Shown piece by piece: positions 9,095-15,903 of a stretch of DNA of 64,000 nt (positions are counted from its first letter, which is position 1; every line of letters begins with the position of its first letter). The position numbers and the translations under genes are program-made. The notes beneath the pieces were generated by a model. It made no database searches. It worked only from the letters and a program-made list of their open reading frames with translations, and was not told the origin of the DNA. The stretch lies in the NCBI GenBank assembly GCA_026713105.1, contig JAPOPC010000018.1:1-64000 (forward strand), in the 5' to 3' direction. Origin of the DNA: Acidimicrobiaceae bacterium. GTDB lineage: Bacteria > Actinomycetota > Acidimicrobiia > Acidimicrobiales > Poriferisodalaceae.

Positions 9095-9523
9095 TCACGC
9101 GGGGACGATGGCGAGTCCTTCGCGTTCGGCTGCTTCGGTGAGGCGTTGGTCCAGGCTCACGAACTGCAGCGGAGCGCCGAGTTGGTCTTGAACATGCAAT
9201 GCGGCGCCGAGCTGGGCGGCGTCGGCAGCGCGAAGCGGATGCCGTGCCAGCACCGACGTCGCACGCGACCGCACGGCCAGCACCTCGACCACTTCGTGCC
9301 ATGTAGCGCTGAACCCGTCCAAGCGGCTCATGATGACGCCGCGGCGCTGCTCCCGCGACAGATCGCCCTCACCCGTTCGCCGCTCCACGACGCTCGCGAT
9401 CTCGACACGCGTCCATGCTCACGTTGCGATGACACTTTCCTCGCCCGGCCACGGCCGCACCACCTCAGACGTCGCCTCGGTAATCAAGAGCGGCGTCAGC
9501 GCCGAGGTGTGCCAATACCTCAC
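9095..9523 (-). pseudogene. vapC: VapC-type PIN toxin with an in-frame stop and a lost catalytic Asp
   Basis: From the GTG at 9523, which overlaps the antitoxin stop by 4 bp, the frame reads VRYWHTSALTPLLITE, where VapC proteins normally have D in the YxDTSAL box; here it is His. Codon 35 is TGA (9419-9421). Beyond it the same frame continues through TRVEIASVV, then RHPLRAADAAQLGAAL and FVSLDQRLTEAA, the PIN C-terminal half with the acidic RAADA(A)Q and SxDxxL boxes. So one in-frame stop and one catalytic substitution both disable it. A GTG or ATG inside the second half could yield only a fragment. Confidence 0.7.
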
Positions 9524-9693
9524 ACACGATCCTCTCTTTCGGCGGCCAACGCTTCGGTGAGGCTGGTCGGGACCTGCAGGGGAGGCTCGTCGAGCATGTC
9601 CGCGGCATCTCCGTGTCCCGTCCGAAGCACACCCGAGGTGATCAAACGGCTCAGGTGCTCGTCCTCGGGCGCAGCGCCCATCTCGGGCTCCAT
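9520..9693 (-). CDS. vapB: VapB-type antitoxin
   Basis: 57 residues from the ATG at 9693. It has the usual small antitoxin layout: N-terminal acidic part, LSRLITSGVLRTGHGDAADM, then a Pro-rich link and LTEALAAEREDRV, like VapB proteins that pair with PIN toxins. Its stop overlaps the toxin GTG (GTGA), the standard coupled arrangement. The gene is intact although the toxin is dead. It starts 21 bp after the stop of the Doc toxin gene, so it may share that operon's transcript. Confidence 0.6.
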   Translation of the reverse strand: MEPEMGAAPEDEHLSRLITSGVLRTGHGDAADMLDEPPLQVPTSLTEALAAEREDRV

Positions 9694-9714
9694 GACCCCG
9701 CGCAGCCCCTTTGC

Positions 9715-10113
9715 TCAGGCGAATGTGATCCGCTCGCGGAGCCACCCTGCGAGGGAGTCCTCGTCGATGTCGCCGGCTGCCACGGCGAGCATTGTGTGTT
9801 CTGCGTCGTCTACATCTGGTGGATCGGGATCCCAGCGTCCACCATTGAGGTCGATGAACATGACGAGTGCTGCCCAAGCTGCTCGCTTGTTGCCATCTGG
9901 CAGCGGATGGTTGCGTGCCAAGCGCCAGCAGAGCACCGCTGCTTTGTCCATCAAGTCCGAGTAGAAGTCCGTCCCGCCATTGCTTGCTTGCGGGGCGTGC
10001 AGCGCCGAATCCGCCAATTCGACACGAGCAGACCTAGATAGCTCTTCAGCCCGAATTCCGGTGACCTGCTCGGCGAGCCAGAAGTACTCAGCGATGCTCA
10101 GATACCGGGTCAC
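9715..10113 (-). CDS. doc: Doc/Fic-family toxin (death on curing)
   Basis: 132 residues. The Fic-type loop NHPLPDGNKRAAWAALVMF is present, with the catalytic His, Asp-Gly-Asn and Lys-Arg of the HxFx(D/N)xNKR motif (Leu in place of Phe). The N-terminus YLSIAEYFWLAEQVTGI is typical of Doc proteins (Doc of phage P1 phosphorylates EF-Tu). The GTG start overlaps the stop of the upstream antitoxin by 4 bp. No lesion is visible, so this module may be active. Confidence 0.8.
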   Translation of the reverse strand: MTRYLSIAEYFWLAEQVTGIRAEELSRSARVELADSALHAPQASNGGTDFYSDLMDKAAVLCWRLARNHPLPDGNKRAAWAALVMFIDLNGGRWDPDPPDVDDAEHTMLAVAAGDIDEDSLAGWLRERITFA

Positions 10114-10319
10114 CGTGCGAGCCGCTCGAGCAGCTCGCGATCTCTCTCAAGCAGGCGTTTCGCCGTGGACGTGAAGTCGTCGTCTGCGCGTACCCGCCCG
10201 ATCTCGGCGCGCAACGAGTCGACGATGAGCTGATTCATGCTCGAACCCTGGACCCGGGCGACGGCCTCAGCTTCCTGCGCCAGATCGTCCGGCAGCCGGA
10301 CCGTCGTCTGTTTTGTCAT
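10110..10319 (-). CDS. Ribbon-helix-helix antitoxin of the Doc module
   Basis: 69 residues from the ATG at 10319 (MTKQTTVRLPDDLAQ); an in-frame start 8 codons upstream is possible. The N-terminal strand TTVRLPDDL followed by two helices with SSMNQLIVDSLR is the MetJ/Arc fold, and the charged tail KRLLERDRELLERLAR would bind the toxin. It should repress its own promoter: the palindrome TATCGCGATA lies immediately upstream. Doc is classically paired with Phd, so an RHH partner is a less usual but known combination. Confidence 0.75.
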   Translation of the reverse strand: MTKQTTVRLPDDLAQEAEAVARVQGSSMNQLIVDSLRAEIGRVRADDDFTSTAKRLLERDRELLERLAR

Positions 10320-10329
10320 GAGATCATGA

Positions 10330-10339
10330 TATCGCGATA
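10330..10339. promoter_or_regulatory. Palindromic operator before the antitoxin gene
   Basis: TATCGCGATA is a perfect 10-bp palindrome 11 bp upstream of the antitoxin ATG, in the position where RHH antitoxins autorepress. Its role is inferred from position only. Confidence 0.4.
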
Positions 10340-10381
10340 CCACTCATGAGCACCCGCGCGCGCCTGGAAGCGGGCATACAC

Positions 10382-10530
10382 GGCTCTTCGGATTTCAGTG
10401 GGGTGTGATGGTGTCGAGCAGTGTCCAGTCGGGTTTGCCGGCGTAGAGCAGGACTCGGATGCGGTAGTGGTCGAAGTTGGTGATCCCGAACGAGACGCGT
10501 TTGATGAGCTTGGCGAGGTTGTTGGCGGTT
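10382..10530 (-). pseudogene. Second ISL3 3' end: terminal repeat and transposase tail
   Basis: The terminal repeat 10382-10405 matches 3765-3788 almost exactly. It is followed by a fragment encoding TANNLAKLIKRVSFGITNF, then DHYRIRVLLYAGKPDW, the ISL3 C-terminal tail. The fragment is cut at the same codon (before TANNL) as the copy at 3778-3912, and here the break joins an IS3-family fragment. Confidence 0.7.
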
Positions 10531-10535
10531 TGGTT

Positions 10536-10797
10536 CACCCTGGTTCTTGCGCAGGCTGAATGTTTTGGTTTTCTGTGTTGTTGTGGTTGGTGTTCGCCGC
10601 AGCGTAGGCGGCTTCGAACTGGTCGGGTGAGAGGTCGTTGAGGTAGCCGTGGATGCGGTCGGCGTTCCACCAGTGCACCCAGCCCAGGGTGGCGAGCTCG
10701 ACGTCGTCGATCGTGCGCCACGGTCCTTGTTTGGGGCCTCGGATCAGCTCGGTCTTGTAGAGCGAGTTGACTGCCTCGGCCAGCGCGTTGTCATATG
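10536..10797 (-). pseudogene. IS3-family transposase (OrfB) C-terminal fragment
   Basis: Reading from about 10797: YDNALAEAVNSLYKTELIRG, then GPWRTIDDVELATLGWVHWW and HGYLNDLSPDQFEAAY, the end of an IS3 integrase core including the last catalytic Glu of the DDE triad. The stop is at 10536. The 5' two thirds are missing; the break at about 10798 abuts unrelated DNA. Confidence 0.7.
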
Positions 10798-11157
10798 GCT
10801 ATCCGACCAATCGCGGTCGGGGGTGAAGCGAGATGTCGTGGGCCCGGCCGGTCAGATGGCTTTGCGGCGGAGTTGGCGACCTGCGACGTGGGGAGTTGCC
10901 TCGGCTCATCTCCCGCTAGAGGCGGGCCGTGGCCGGTCCGCACCGGTGCTCGACGTCGGATCGCCGAAGCAGCGTGCCCTGTGCCATTGGTCGTGTCTCG
11001 CTTGTGTCACGCAACCCAGGGTGCCGATACGGGAACGCCGTCACGAGCGCTCAGAAACGTATGGGGAACGCAGCGTGTGGCGTGATCTGCCGCGATGTCC
11101 GGGACCGCTCGCACCTGCCCTCAGCACGCCCAGGCAGGTTGGCGCGCCGTGCACGCG
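10798..11157. other. Gap without a supported gene
   Basis: 360 bases between the IS3 remnant and the hairpin behind the integrase gene. Open frames here are Arg and Cys rich with no family signature on either strand. I see no promoter, repeat or RNA that I can support. Confidence 0.5.
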
Positions 11158-11190
11158 AGGGACCCCCGCAGTGTCGCTGCGGGGGTCCCT
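11158..11190. terminator. Strong hairpin behind the integrase gene
   Basis: Perfect 13-bp arms (AGGGACCCCCGCA and TGCGGGGGTCCCT) around the 7-base loop GTGTCGC, 30 bp after the integrase stop. No T-run follows on either strand, as is common in high-GC actinobacteria, so termination is inferred from stem strength and place. Confidence 0.6.
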
Positions 11191-11220
11191 GTGGCATGGG
11201 GCAGTTGTGGGCTTCTGGCT

Positions 11221-12372
11221 TTAGGAGTTCAGGTAGTTGGCCCATTGCTGCATGGCTTTTTGGCGGGCGTGGAGTTCGTCGCTGCGGGCGTATGCCTGTT
11301 CGACTTTGGTGCCGGGGCGGTGTCCGAGGATCAGCTCGGCGGTGGCCCACGCGATGTCTGGCTGGTCTTGGCACCATGATCGCAGCGAGGAACGGAATCC
11401 GTGGGCGGTGCTGTCGATGCCGGCGGTGCGCAGCACTTTGAGTAGCGAGTTCCAGTCGAGGGGGTATCCGGGGCGCAGCGGGCTGGGGAAGATCAGCGTC
11501 GAGCCGTCGGTGAGGGTCTTGGCGGCGTCGAGGGTTTCGAGTGCTTGGAGGCTGAGCGGGACTCGGTGCTCGGTGCCGGTCTTGGTGCGCTGGGGCGGGA
11601 TGGTCCACAGGGCCCGGTCGAAGTCGATCTCGGCCCAGTCGGCGAGCCGTGCCTCGCCGCTGCGCACTCCGGTGAGGACCAGCAGCCGCAGGCACAGCTT
11701 GGAGGCCGGCGCGGCTTGTCCGGCTTCGATGGCGGCCAGCGCGGCGGGCACCTCGCTGTAGTGGATCGCCCGCTGGTGTTCGCGGATTTTGGGCTGGGGC
11801 ACGAGCGCGGCGTCGATCGCCTCGCCTGCCGCGTTGGACACGATCGACTCGTGTCGGGCCATCGCCCACGCGAGCACCTTGCGGATCCGCTGGCGGACGC
11901 GTCGAGCGGTCTCGGCCTTGTCCAGCCAGATCGGCTCCAACACGTCGAGCACGTCGGCTCGGGTGATGCGGTCGCAGCGCTTGTCCAGCAGCGGGCCGGC
12001 ATGACGACGCAGGCTCTCGATCCACTCCCGGGCATGGGCAGGGTTGCGCCACGTCGGCAACAACAACGTGTGGACCGCTTCGGCTGCGGCCCCGAACGTC
12101 GGCACCGTCGCCGCGCCGCGACTCGCACCAGGGTCGGCTCCGTCGAGCACGTCGGCTCGCATCTCGGAGGCCCGCTGGCGGGCATCGGCGAGGCTGACGG
12201 CGGGATATCCGCCGATGCCCATGTCGCGCTGTTTGCCGTCGACGGTGAGCCGCACCACCCACGAACGCGTCCCCTTGCCGGTGACCACCAGCGTGAGACC
12301 GCCCCCGTCGGCGTGCTTTCCGGCCGCAGCGTGCTCGACCTGCTTGGCGGTGAGTCTTTTGGTCCGAGGCAC
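11221..12372 (-). CDS. int: Tyrosine-type integrase (P4-like)
   Basis: 383 residues from the GTG at 12372, after GGGAAACG; an ATG at 12411 would add 13 residues. The N-terminal DUF4102-type arm-binding domain (TAKQVEHAAAGKHADGGGL, WVVRLTVDGKQRDMGIGGY) is followed by a SAM-like core-binding domain and the catalytic domain with TGVRSGEARLADWAEID (first Arg), HGFRSSLRSWC (His-x-x-Arg), ELILGHRPG and the nucleophile Tyr in VEQAYARSDEL. The set looks complete and active. Such integrases insert elements at the 3' ends of tRNA or tmRNA genes, and ssrA ends 138 bp away on the same strand, so this gene marks the right end of an island that stretches left. Confidence 0.9.
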   Translation of the reverse strand: MPRTKRLTAKQVEHAAAGKHADGGGLTLVVTGKGTRSWVVRLTVDGKQRDMGIGGYPAVSLADARQRASEMRADVLDGADPGASRGAATVPTFGAAAEAVHTLLLPTWRNPAHAREWIESLRRHAGPLLDKRCDRITRADVLDVLEPIWLDKAETARRVRQRIRKVLAWAMARHESIVSNAAGEAIDAALVPQPKIREHQRAIHYSEVPAALAAIEAGQAAPASKLCLRLLVLTGVRSGEARLADWAEIDFDRALWTIPPQRTKTGTEHRVPLSLQALETLDAAKTLTDGSTLIFPSPLRPGYPLDWNSLLKVLRTAGIDSTAHGFRSSLRSWCQDQPDIAWATAELILGHRPGTKVEQAYARSDELHARQKAMQQWANYLNS

Positions 12373-12373
12373 C

Positions 12374-12429
12374 GTTTCCCTTTTCTGTTTCCCTAATCGC
12401 TTGGGAAACAACGATAACTCTTGGGAAAC
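12374..12429. repeat. Four heptamers between integrase and attachment site
   Basis: GTTTCCC occurs at 12374 and 12387, and its reverse complement GGGAAAC at 12403 and 12423. Two direct copies on each side form an overall inverted arrangement just upstream of the integrase start. This fits arm-type integrase binding sites and/or an autoregulatory operator. Confidence 0.45.
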
Positions 12430-12507
12430 ACTGGCAGCATCCGAACCTCAAAAACCCCCCGTGACCTGCACTTTTGGGAACTTACAGGAACTTGTGGGAC
12501 ACAAATT

Positions 12508-12540
12508 CGTGGAGGTGGCGGGAATCGAACCCGCGTCCTT
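12508..12540. other. Probable integrative-element attachment site in the ssrA 3' end
   Basis: The T-arm and acceptor 3' strand of tmRNA (GGACGCGGGTTCGATTCCCG on the minus strand, then CCACCTCCA) is the usual core of ssrA att sites and faces the integrase gene. The tmRNA remains complete, so the core was restored on integration. I did not find a second copy of this core in 1-12507, so the other end is outside the window or degraded. Confidence 0.5.
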
Positions 12541-12870
12541 CAACGTTTCGGTGAGTCTTCTCCGAGCGCAGTCGCTGGGGGATTGTCGGGCGATTGCGGG
12601 CAGCGACACCCTGCCAATCGCCTTAGCCGTCTGTGCGTGTCCCCGCCGCCCCGTCGGCACGGGCGGAGGGCGAGCCCTGCAGATGAAGGCACCGACGCCC
12701 GCAGGACGGGAGCTATCGGGCCGAACTCACAACCTGAGATCAGGCTGCGAGCACCAGATCGTCTTGATCGACGTTGGCGTTTGTATTTTTTTCCGGCTCT
12801 TTAGCGTGGATCCGGAGACCACGGCTCGCTTCTCTCACTTCAACCGTCAAAGTCGAAACCGATCACCCCC
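12510..12870 (-). ncRNA. ssrA: Transfer-messenger RNA
   Basis: The 5' end GGGGGTGATCGGTTTCGACT and the 3' end GGTTCGATTCCCGCCACCTC are the diagnostic tmRNA termini and pair into a 7-bp acceptor stem. The length of about 361 nt is normal. CCA is not encoded. The messenger part follows an A-rich stretch (AAAAAAATACAAAC) and encodes a tag ending in LAA. tmRNA with SmpB rescues stalled ribosomes and marks the nascent chains for proteolysis. The 3' end faces the integrase gene. Confidence 0.93.
12740..12778 (-). other. tmRNA proteolysis-tag reading frame
   Basis: From the resume codon GCC the frame reads A-N-V-D-Q-D-D-L-V-L-A-A then TGA. The hydrophobic LAA-type end is the ClpXP degron found on bacterial tags, and the acidic middle is usual for actinobacteria. 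Confidence 0.85.
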
Positions 12871-12961
12871 AAGGTGGTTGCGGAACCCACGCTGTGCGGG
12901 CTCCCTCGGCGGGCTACAACCCTAGCGACGGGTTGCGACACCAAACGAACGCCTTGCCACC

Positions 12962-13939
12962 TCAGTTGCAGAGACCGTTGTCGCCGGTGCCGCGGTGGCT
13001 GTAACACAGGGGTGTCGCCATCACGTTGCGCAGCGTGAACGGGCCGCCGGCCGTGTCGACGTTGTCAGCCCTCCAGTCGCCGGCCGGGTCGGCTGAAATC
13101 AGCAGTCGGTAGCCGCGCACGGAATCGTCGGGCAGCCCGACCACATCGACGGTGACCTCCGCCAATCCGTCGATCGCCCTGGGCGCGGCCGTCACCCGGA
13201 TGCGCGACGGCGGCTCGTCCGATGCGAACGCAGCAGCGACCATGTTGGCGAGCTCGGTCAGCGTGGGCGCAGTCGGCGTGCTGCCCACCGCACTCTGGAC
13301 CTGAGCGGTCATGTCGAGCCTCACGCTGGGCGTCAGCGGCGCGAGGTATTTGCTGCTGGCCCAGCCGATCACCGGCCCGGCTTGGATTTCGTGCCACGTG
13401 CTGGTGGCCAGATCTCGTGTGCGACCGGTCGCGGTGATGCCGTCGAGACTCAGCGTCGCGACAGAGTCCTCGGCGGCTGGATCGCCGACCTGCAGCTTGC
13501 TGTTTGCTGGATCGCCGGGAGCGATGCGCAGCGAGAGCGTGGCCACGACGTTGCCGTTGGGAACGTCACGGACGTTGAGGAAGTCGTCGTGGCTGACGCC
13601 GACCAGGCCGAGCGCGGTTCCGGCGGACGGCCCGAATTCGGCAGGCGTGCCCGGCAGCGGCTCCGAGGTAGGCGGCACCGAGAAGGTCGGCGGGGGCGCA
13701 GTTGTCGCTGGCGCCGGAATCGTTGTCTGTGCCACGACCGGCGACGAGCCTGTCGTAGTGGTTGCTGCGGCGGCAGACGCGGACGGGGTCTCGTCGCCGA
13801 GCGGGGCGGTCGTCGGAGGGGACAGATCGCCGGTTTGGGGCGTTTCTTCTTCTGTGGTGTTGCTCAGAGCGACGAACAACGACAGCACCGAGATCACCAG
13901 TGCAGCGAACGCCATAGCCGCCACGAATCTGTTGGTCAT
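12962..13939 (-). CDS. Membrane-anchored protein with SH3-like domain
   Basis: 325 residues from the ATG at 13939, preceded by GAAGGCGG. A single N-terminal membrane segment (FVAAMAFAALVISVLSLFVAL) is followed by a long Thr, Ser, Pro and Ala spacer (about residues 30-100) that would span the wall. Then comes an SH3b-like part (DDFLNVRDVPNGNVVATLSL and ending near GWASSKYLAPL) and a C-terminal domain of unknown type with two Cys close to the end. It is probably an extracytoplasmic cell-envelope protein, and the SH3b part may bind peptidoglycan. It runs away from ssrA's 5' side and is divergent from prmA. An earlier in-frame ATG (13972) is less likely. Confidence 0.7.
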   Translation of the reverse strand: MTNRFVAAMAFAALVISVLSLFVALSNTTEEETPQTGDLSPPTTAPLGDETPSASAAAATTTTGSSPVVAQTTIPAPATTAPPPTFSVPPTSEPLPGTPAEFGPSAGTALGLVGVSHDDFLNVRDVPNGNVVATLSLRIAPGDPANSKLQVGDPAAEDSVATLSLDGITATGRTRDLATSTWHEIQAGPVIGWASSKYLAPLTPSVRLDMTAQVQSAVGSTPTAPTLTELANMVAAAFASDEPPSRIRVTAAPRAIDGLAEVTVDVVGLPDDSVRGYRLLISADPAGDWRADNVDTAGGPFTLRNVMATPLCYSHRGTGDNGLCN

Positions 13940-14071
13940 GGTGTTGCCGCCTTCGCAGTCGTGGCCCTTCACCTGTACCGCAGTTCGGCATCACATTGGT
14001 GGCACTGGCCGTCGAGACGAGCCGGCCGGTTGCTGCGCGAGGCATGGGACTTTGACGGCGAGAATGCCGGG

Positions 14072-14977
14072 ATGAGCCAGCAGCGCTCGTGGGCGAACCC
14101 ATGGGGTGATGAGCGGTTCGGCGGTGCGTGCGTGGTCGTCGCCGACGATGTCCCATTGGGCGCAGCCGATGGCAGAGCGAAGCCAGGCGGCGACCTCGAC
14201 GGCCCGTCGCTGCCGGAATGGTTGGCGGCGATGGCGCTCGCGGTGACCCAGGAACGGCTGGTGCGGGGGCGCTGGGTGAGTCGGGCTCGTGTGATCGATG
14301 ACCGCACTGCCCACCAAGTGATGGCGCAACTTCGTGCCGAGGGCCATGCCGCCGTGCTGGGGCCGCCAGATGCGTCGCACGCGGTGGGCTGGCTGAACCG
14401 CACTCAGGCGGTGCTTGTCGGGGAGCGGTTGGCTGTCTGCTTCCCCTGGGCAGACGCCGACGCCCCGGAAGTCGTCGAGATCGACCCGGGTCAAGCATTC
14501 GGAGCGGGAACGCACCCGTCAACACAGCTGCTGGCCACATGGCTGGCGGGGAAGATGGCAGACGGCGAGCGAGTGCTGGACGTGGGGTGCGGCAGCGGGG
14601 TGCTGGCCTTGGTGGCCGCCCGACTGGGTGCGACTGAGGTGGTGGGGATCGACATCGATCCGGCGGCTGTATCTGCGGCGGAGGCCAACGCCCGGCGCAA
14701 CGGCCTCGACGGAGTGGCCAGCTTCAGCACGGCCCTTGTCGGCAGCTTCGAGCTCGGCACATTCGACGTGGTGGTGGCCAACATCACTGCCGACGTGCTG
14801 ATGCCGCTCGCCGGCGACATTGCCGCACGGGTCGCACCGGATGGACGGCTCGCCGTCAGCGGCATCTCCGCAGCGCAGACTTCGTCCGTCGCTGCCGCCT
14901 ATCGCCCCCACGGAATCGAGCTGGCCGACCCCGTCCGGCTCGACGACTGGATGTCGCTGGCAGGCCGCAAGGACTAG
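14072..14977 (+). CDS. prmA: Ribosomal protein L11 methyltransferase
   Basis: 301 residues. The SAM-binding motif I VLDVGCGSGVLALVAARLGA is followed by the acidic loop VVGIDIDPAAV and the catalytic-region motif DVVVANITADVLMPLA, matching PrmA (NILA-type motif). The upstream EIDPGQAFGAGTHPSTQL is the hallmark of PrmA. The N-terminal domain, which recognises L11, is shorter and more divergent than in proteobacteria. The frame is open far upstream over the opposite-strand envelope gene, so the ATG at 14072 is chosen because it removes that overlap. It trimethylates L11 in the cytoplasm. Confidence 0.85.
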   Translation: MSQQRSWANPWGDERFGGACVVVADDVPLGAADGRAKPGGDLDGPSLPEWLAAMALAVTQERLVRGRWVSRARVIDDRTAHQVMAQLRAEGHAAVLGPPDASHAVGWLNRTQAVLVGERLAVCFPWADADAPEVVEIDPGQAFGAGTHPSTQLLATWLAGKMADGERVLDVGCGSGVLALVAARLGATEVVGIDIDPAAVSAAEANARRNGLDGVASFSTALVGSFELGTFDVVVANITADVLMPLAGDIAARVAPDGRLAVSGISAAQTSSVAAAYRPHGIELADPVRLDDWMSLAGRKD

Positions 14978-14995
14978 CGCGGCGGGGGGCCGCCC

Positions 14996-15760
14996 CTACG
15001 AGCCGGGGGCGGGGTAGTTGGCCCAGGCGGTGACACCTTGGTAGCCGCCGTCGACCGTGATCGTTTGGCCGGTGACGTAGCGGGATTCGTCGCAGGCGAG
15101 GAACGCGACCACATCGGCGATCTCTTCGGGCACGCCCCAGCGGCCCAGAGCGATGTGGCGTTCGAGGCCGTCGGCGAGGCCGGGGATCTCACGGCCGGCC
15201 TCCCACATCTCGGTGATGATCAGCCCCGGCGCCACGGCGTTCACCCGGATGCCGAAGCGCCCGTAGGTGGCTGCCTGCGAGCGGGTGAGCGAGTCGAGCG
15301 CAGCCTTCGTCGCCCCATAAGTAGGCAGCTCGCTCACGCCGACCGAACCGGCGATCGACGACATGTGGATCACCGAGCCGTGCCCGCGCTCGCCCATCTG
15401 ACGTGCCAGCGCCCGGGTGGTCTCCAGCGGCGCCAGGTAGTTCAGCTGCAGCACCGCTTGGTCGCCGCCCGGTTCGCGCAGCTCTCCTCGTCCGGCGTTG
15501 TTCACCAAGATGTCCACCCCGCCGAGCGCCTCGACTGCAGCGGCGGCCAGTTCGGCTCCAGCACCCGCCGCGCTCAGGTCGCTCTCGAGCACCACCGGTT
15601 CATGGGGCAGTTCAGCCGCGATCCGGCCAAGATCGTCGGTGGTCCGTGCCGCCAGCGCAACCCGTGCACCGTCCCGGGCCAGCGCTCGAGCGCAGTGCTC
15701 GCCGATGCCCCGGCTGGCTCCGGTCACCAGCGCCGTTCGTCCGCTCAGCCGATCCGCCAT
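14996..15760 (-). CDS. Short-chain dehydrogenase/reductase
   Basis: 254 residues from the ATG at 15760 (MADRLSGRTALV). Classical SDR features are present: TGASRGIGEHC nucleotide loop, NNAGRGE, catalytic Ser in HMSSIAGSVG, YGATKAA (Tyr and Lys), and the C-terminal VTGQTITVDGGYQG. Length and motifs match FabG-like oxidoreductases; the substrate cannot be told. It converges on prmA with an 18-bp gap and is divergent from the ABC ATPase gene. Confidence 0.85.
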   Translation of the reverse strand: MADRLSGRTALVTGASRGIGEHCARALARDGARVALAARTTDDLGRIAAELPHEPVVLESDLSAAGAGAELAAAAVEALGGVDILVNNAGRGELREPGGDQAVLQLNYLAPLETTRALARQMGERGHGSVIHMSSIAGSVGVSELPTYGATKAALDSLTRSQAATYGRFGIRVNAVAPGLIITEMWEAGREIPGLADGLERHIALGRWGVPEEIADVVAFLACDESRYVTGQTITVDGGYQGVTAWANYPAPGS

Positions 15761-15903
15761 GTCTCGAGACTCCCGTCGCACGCCCAGTCGCCCTCAGTTT
15801 GGGCCAGGAAGCTCTGCGCCTGCTCGCTGAGCCAGCGCGGAAACCGAGCAAGCCCAAGAAAACCTGGACCGGCGACCCCTGCCGAGTGCGTAGCGTCGAG
15901 GTC

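Noticed and set aside
9419-9421. TGA in vapC as a selenocysteine codon
   Set aside because: PIN toxins do not use selenocysteine, no SECIS-like hairpin was noticed, and the catalytic Asp is also lost, so decay is simpler.
1-12507. Second ssrA att copy marking the island's left end
   Set aside because: I looked for the GGAGGTGGCGGGAATCGAAC core in this span and did not find a convincing copy.
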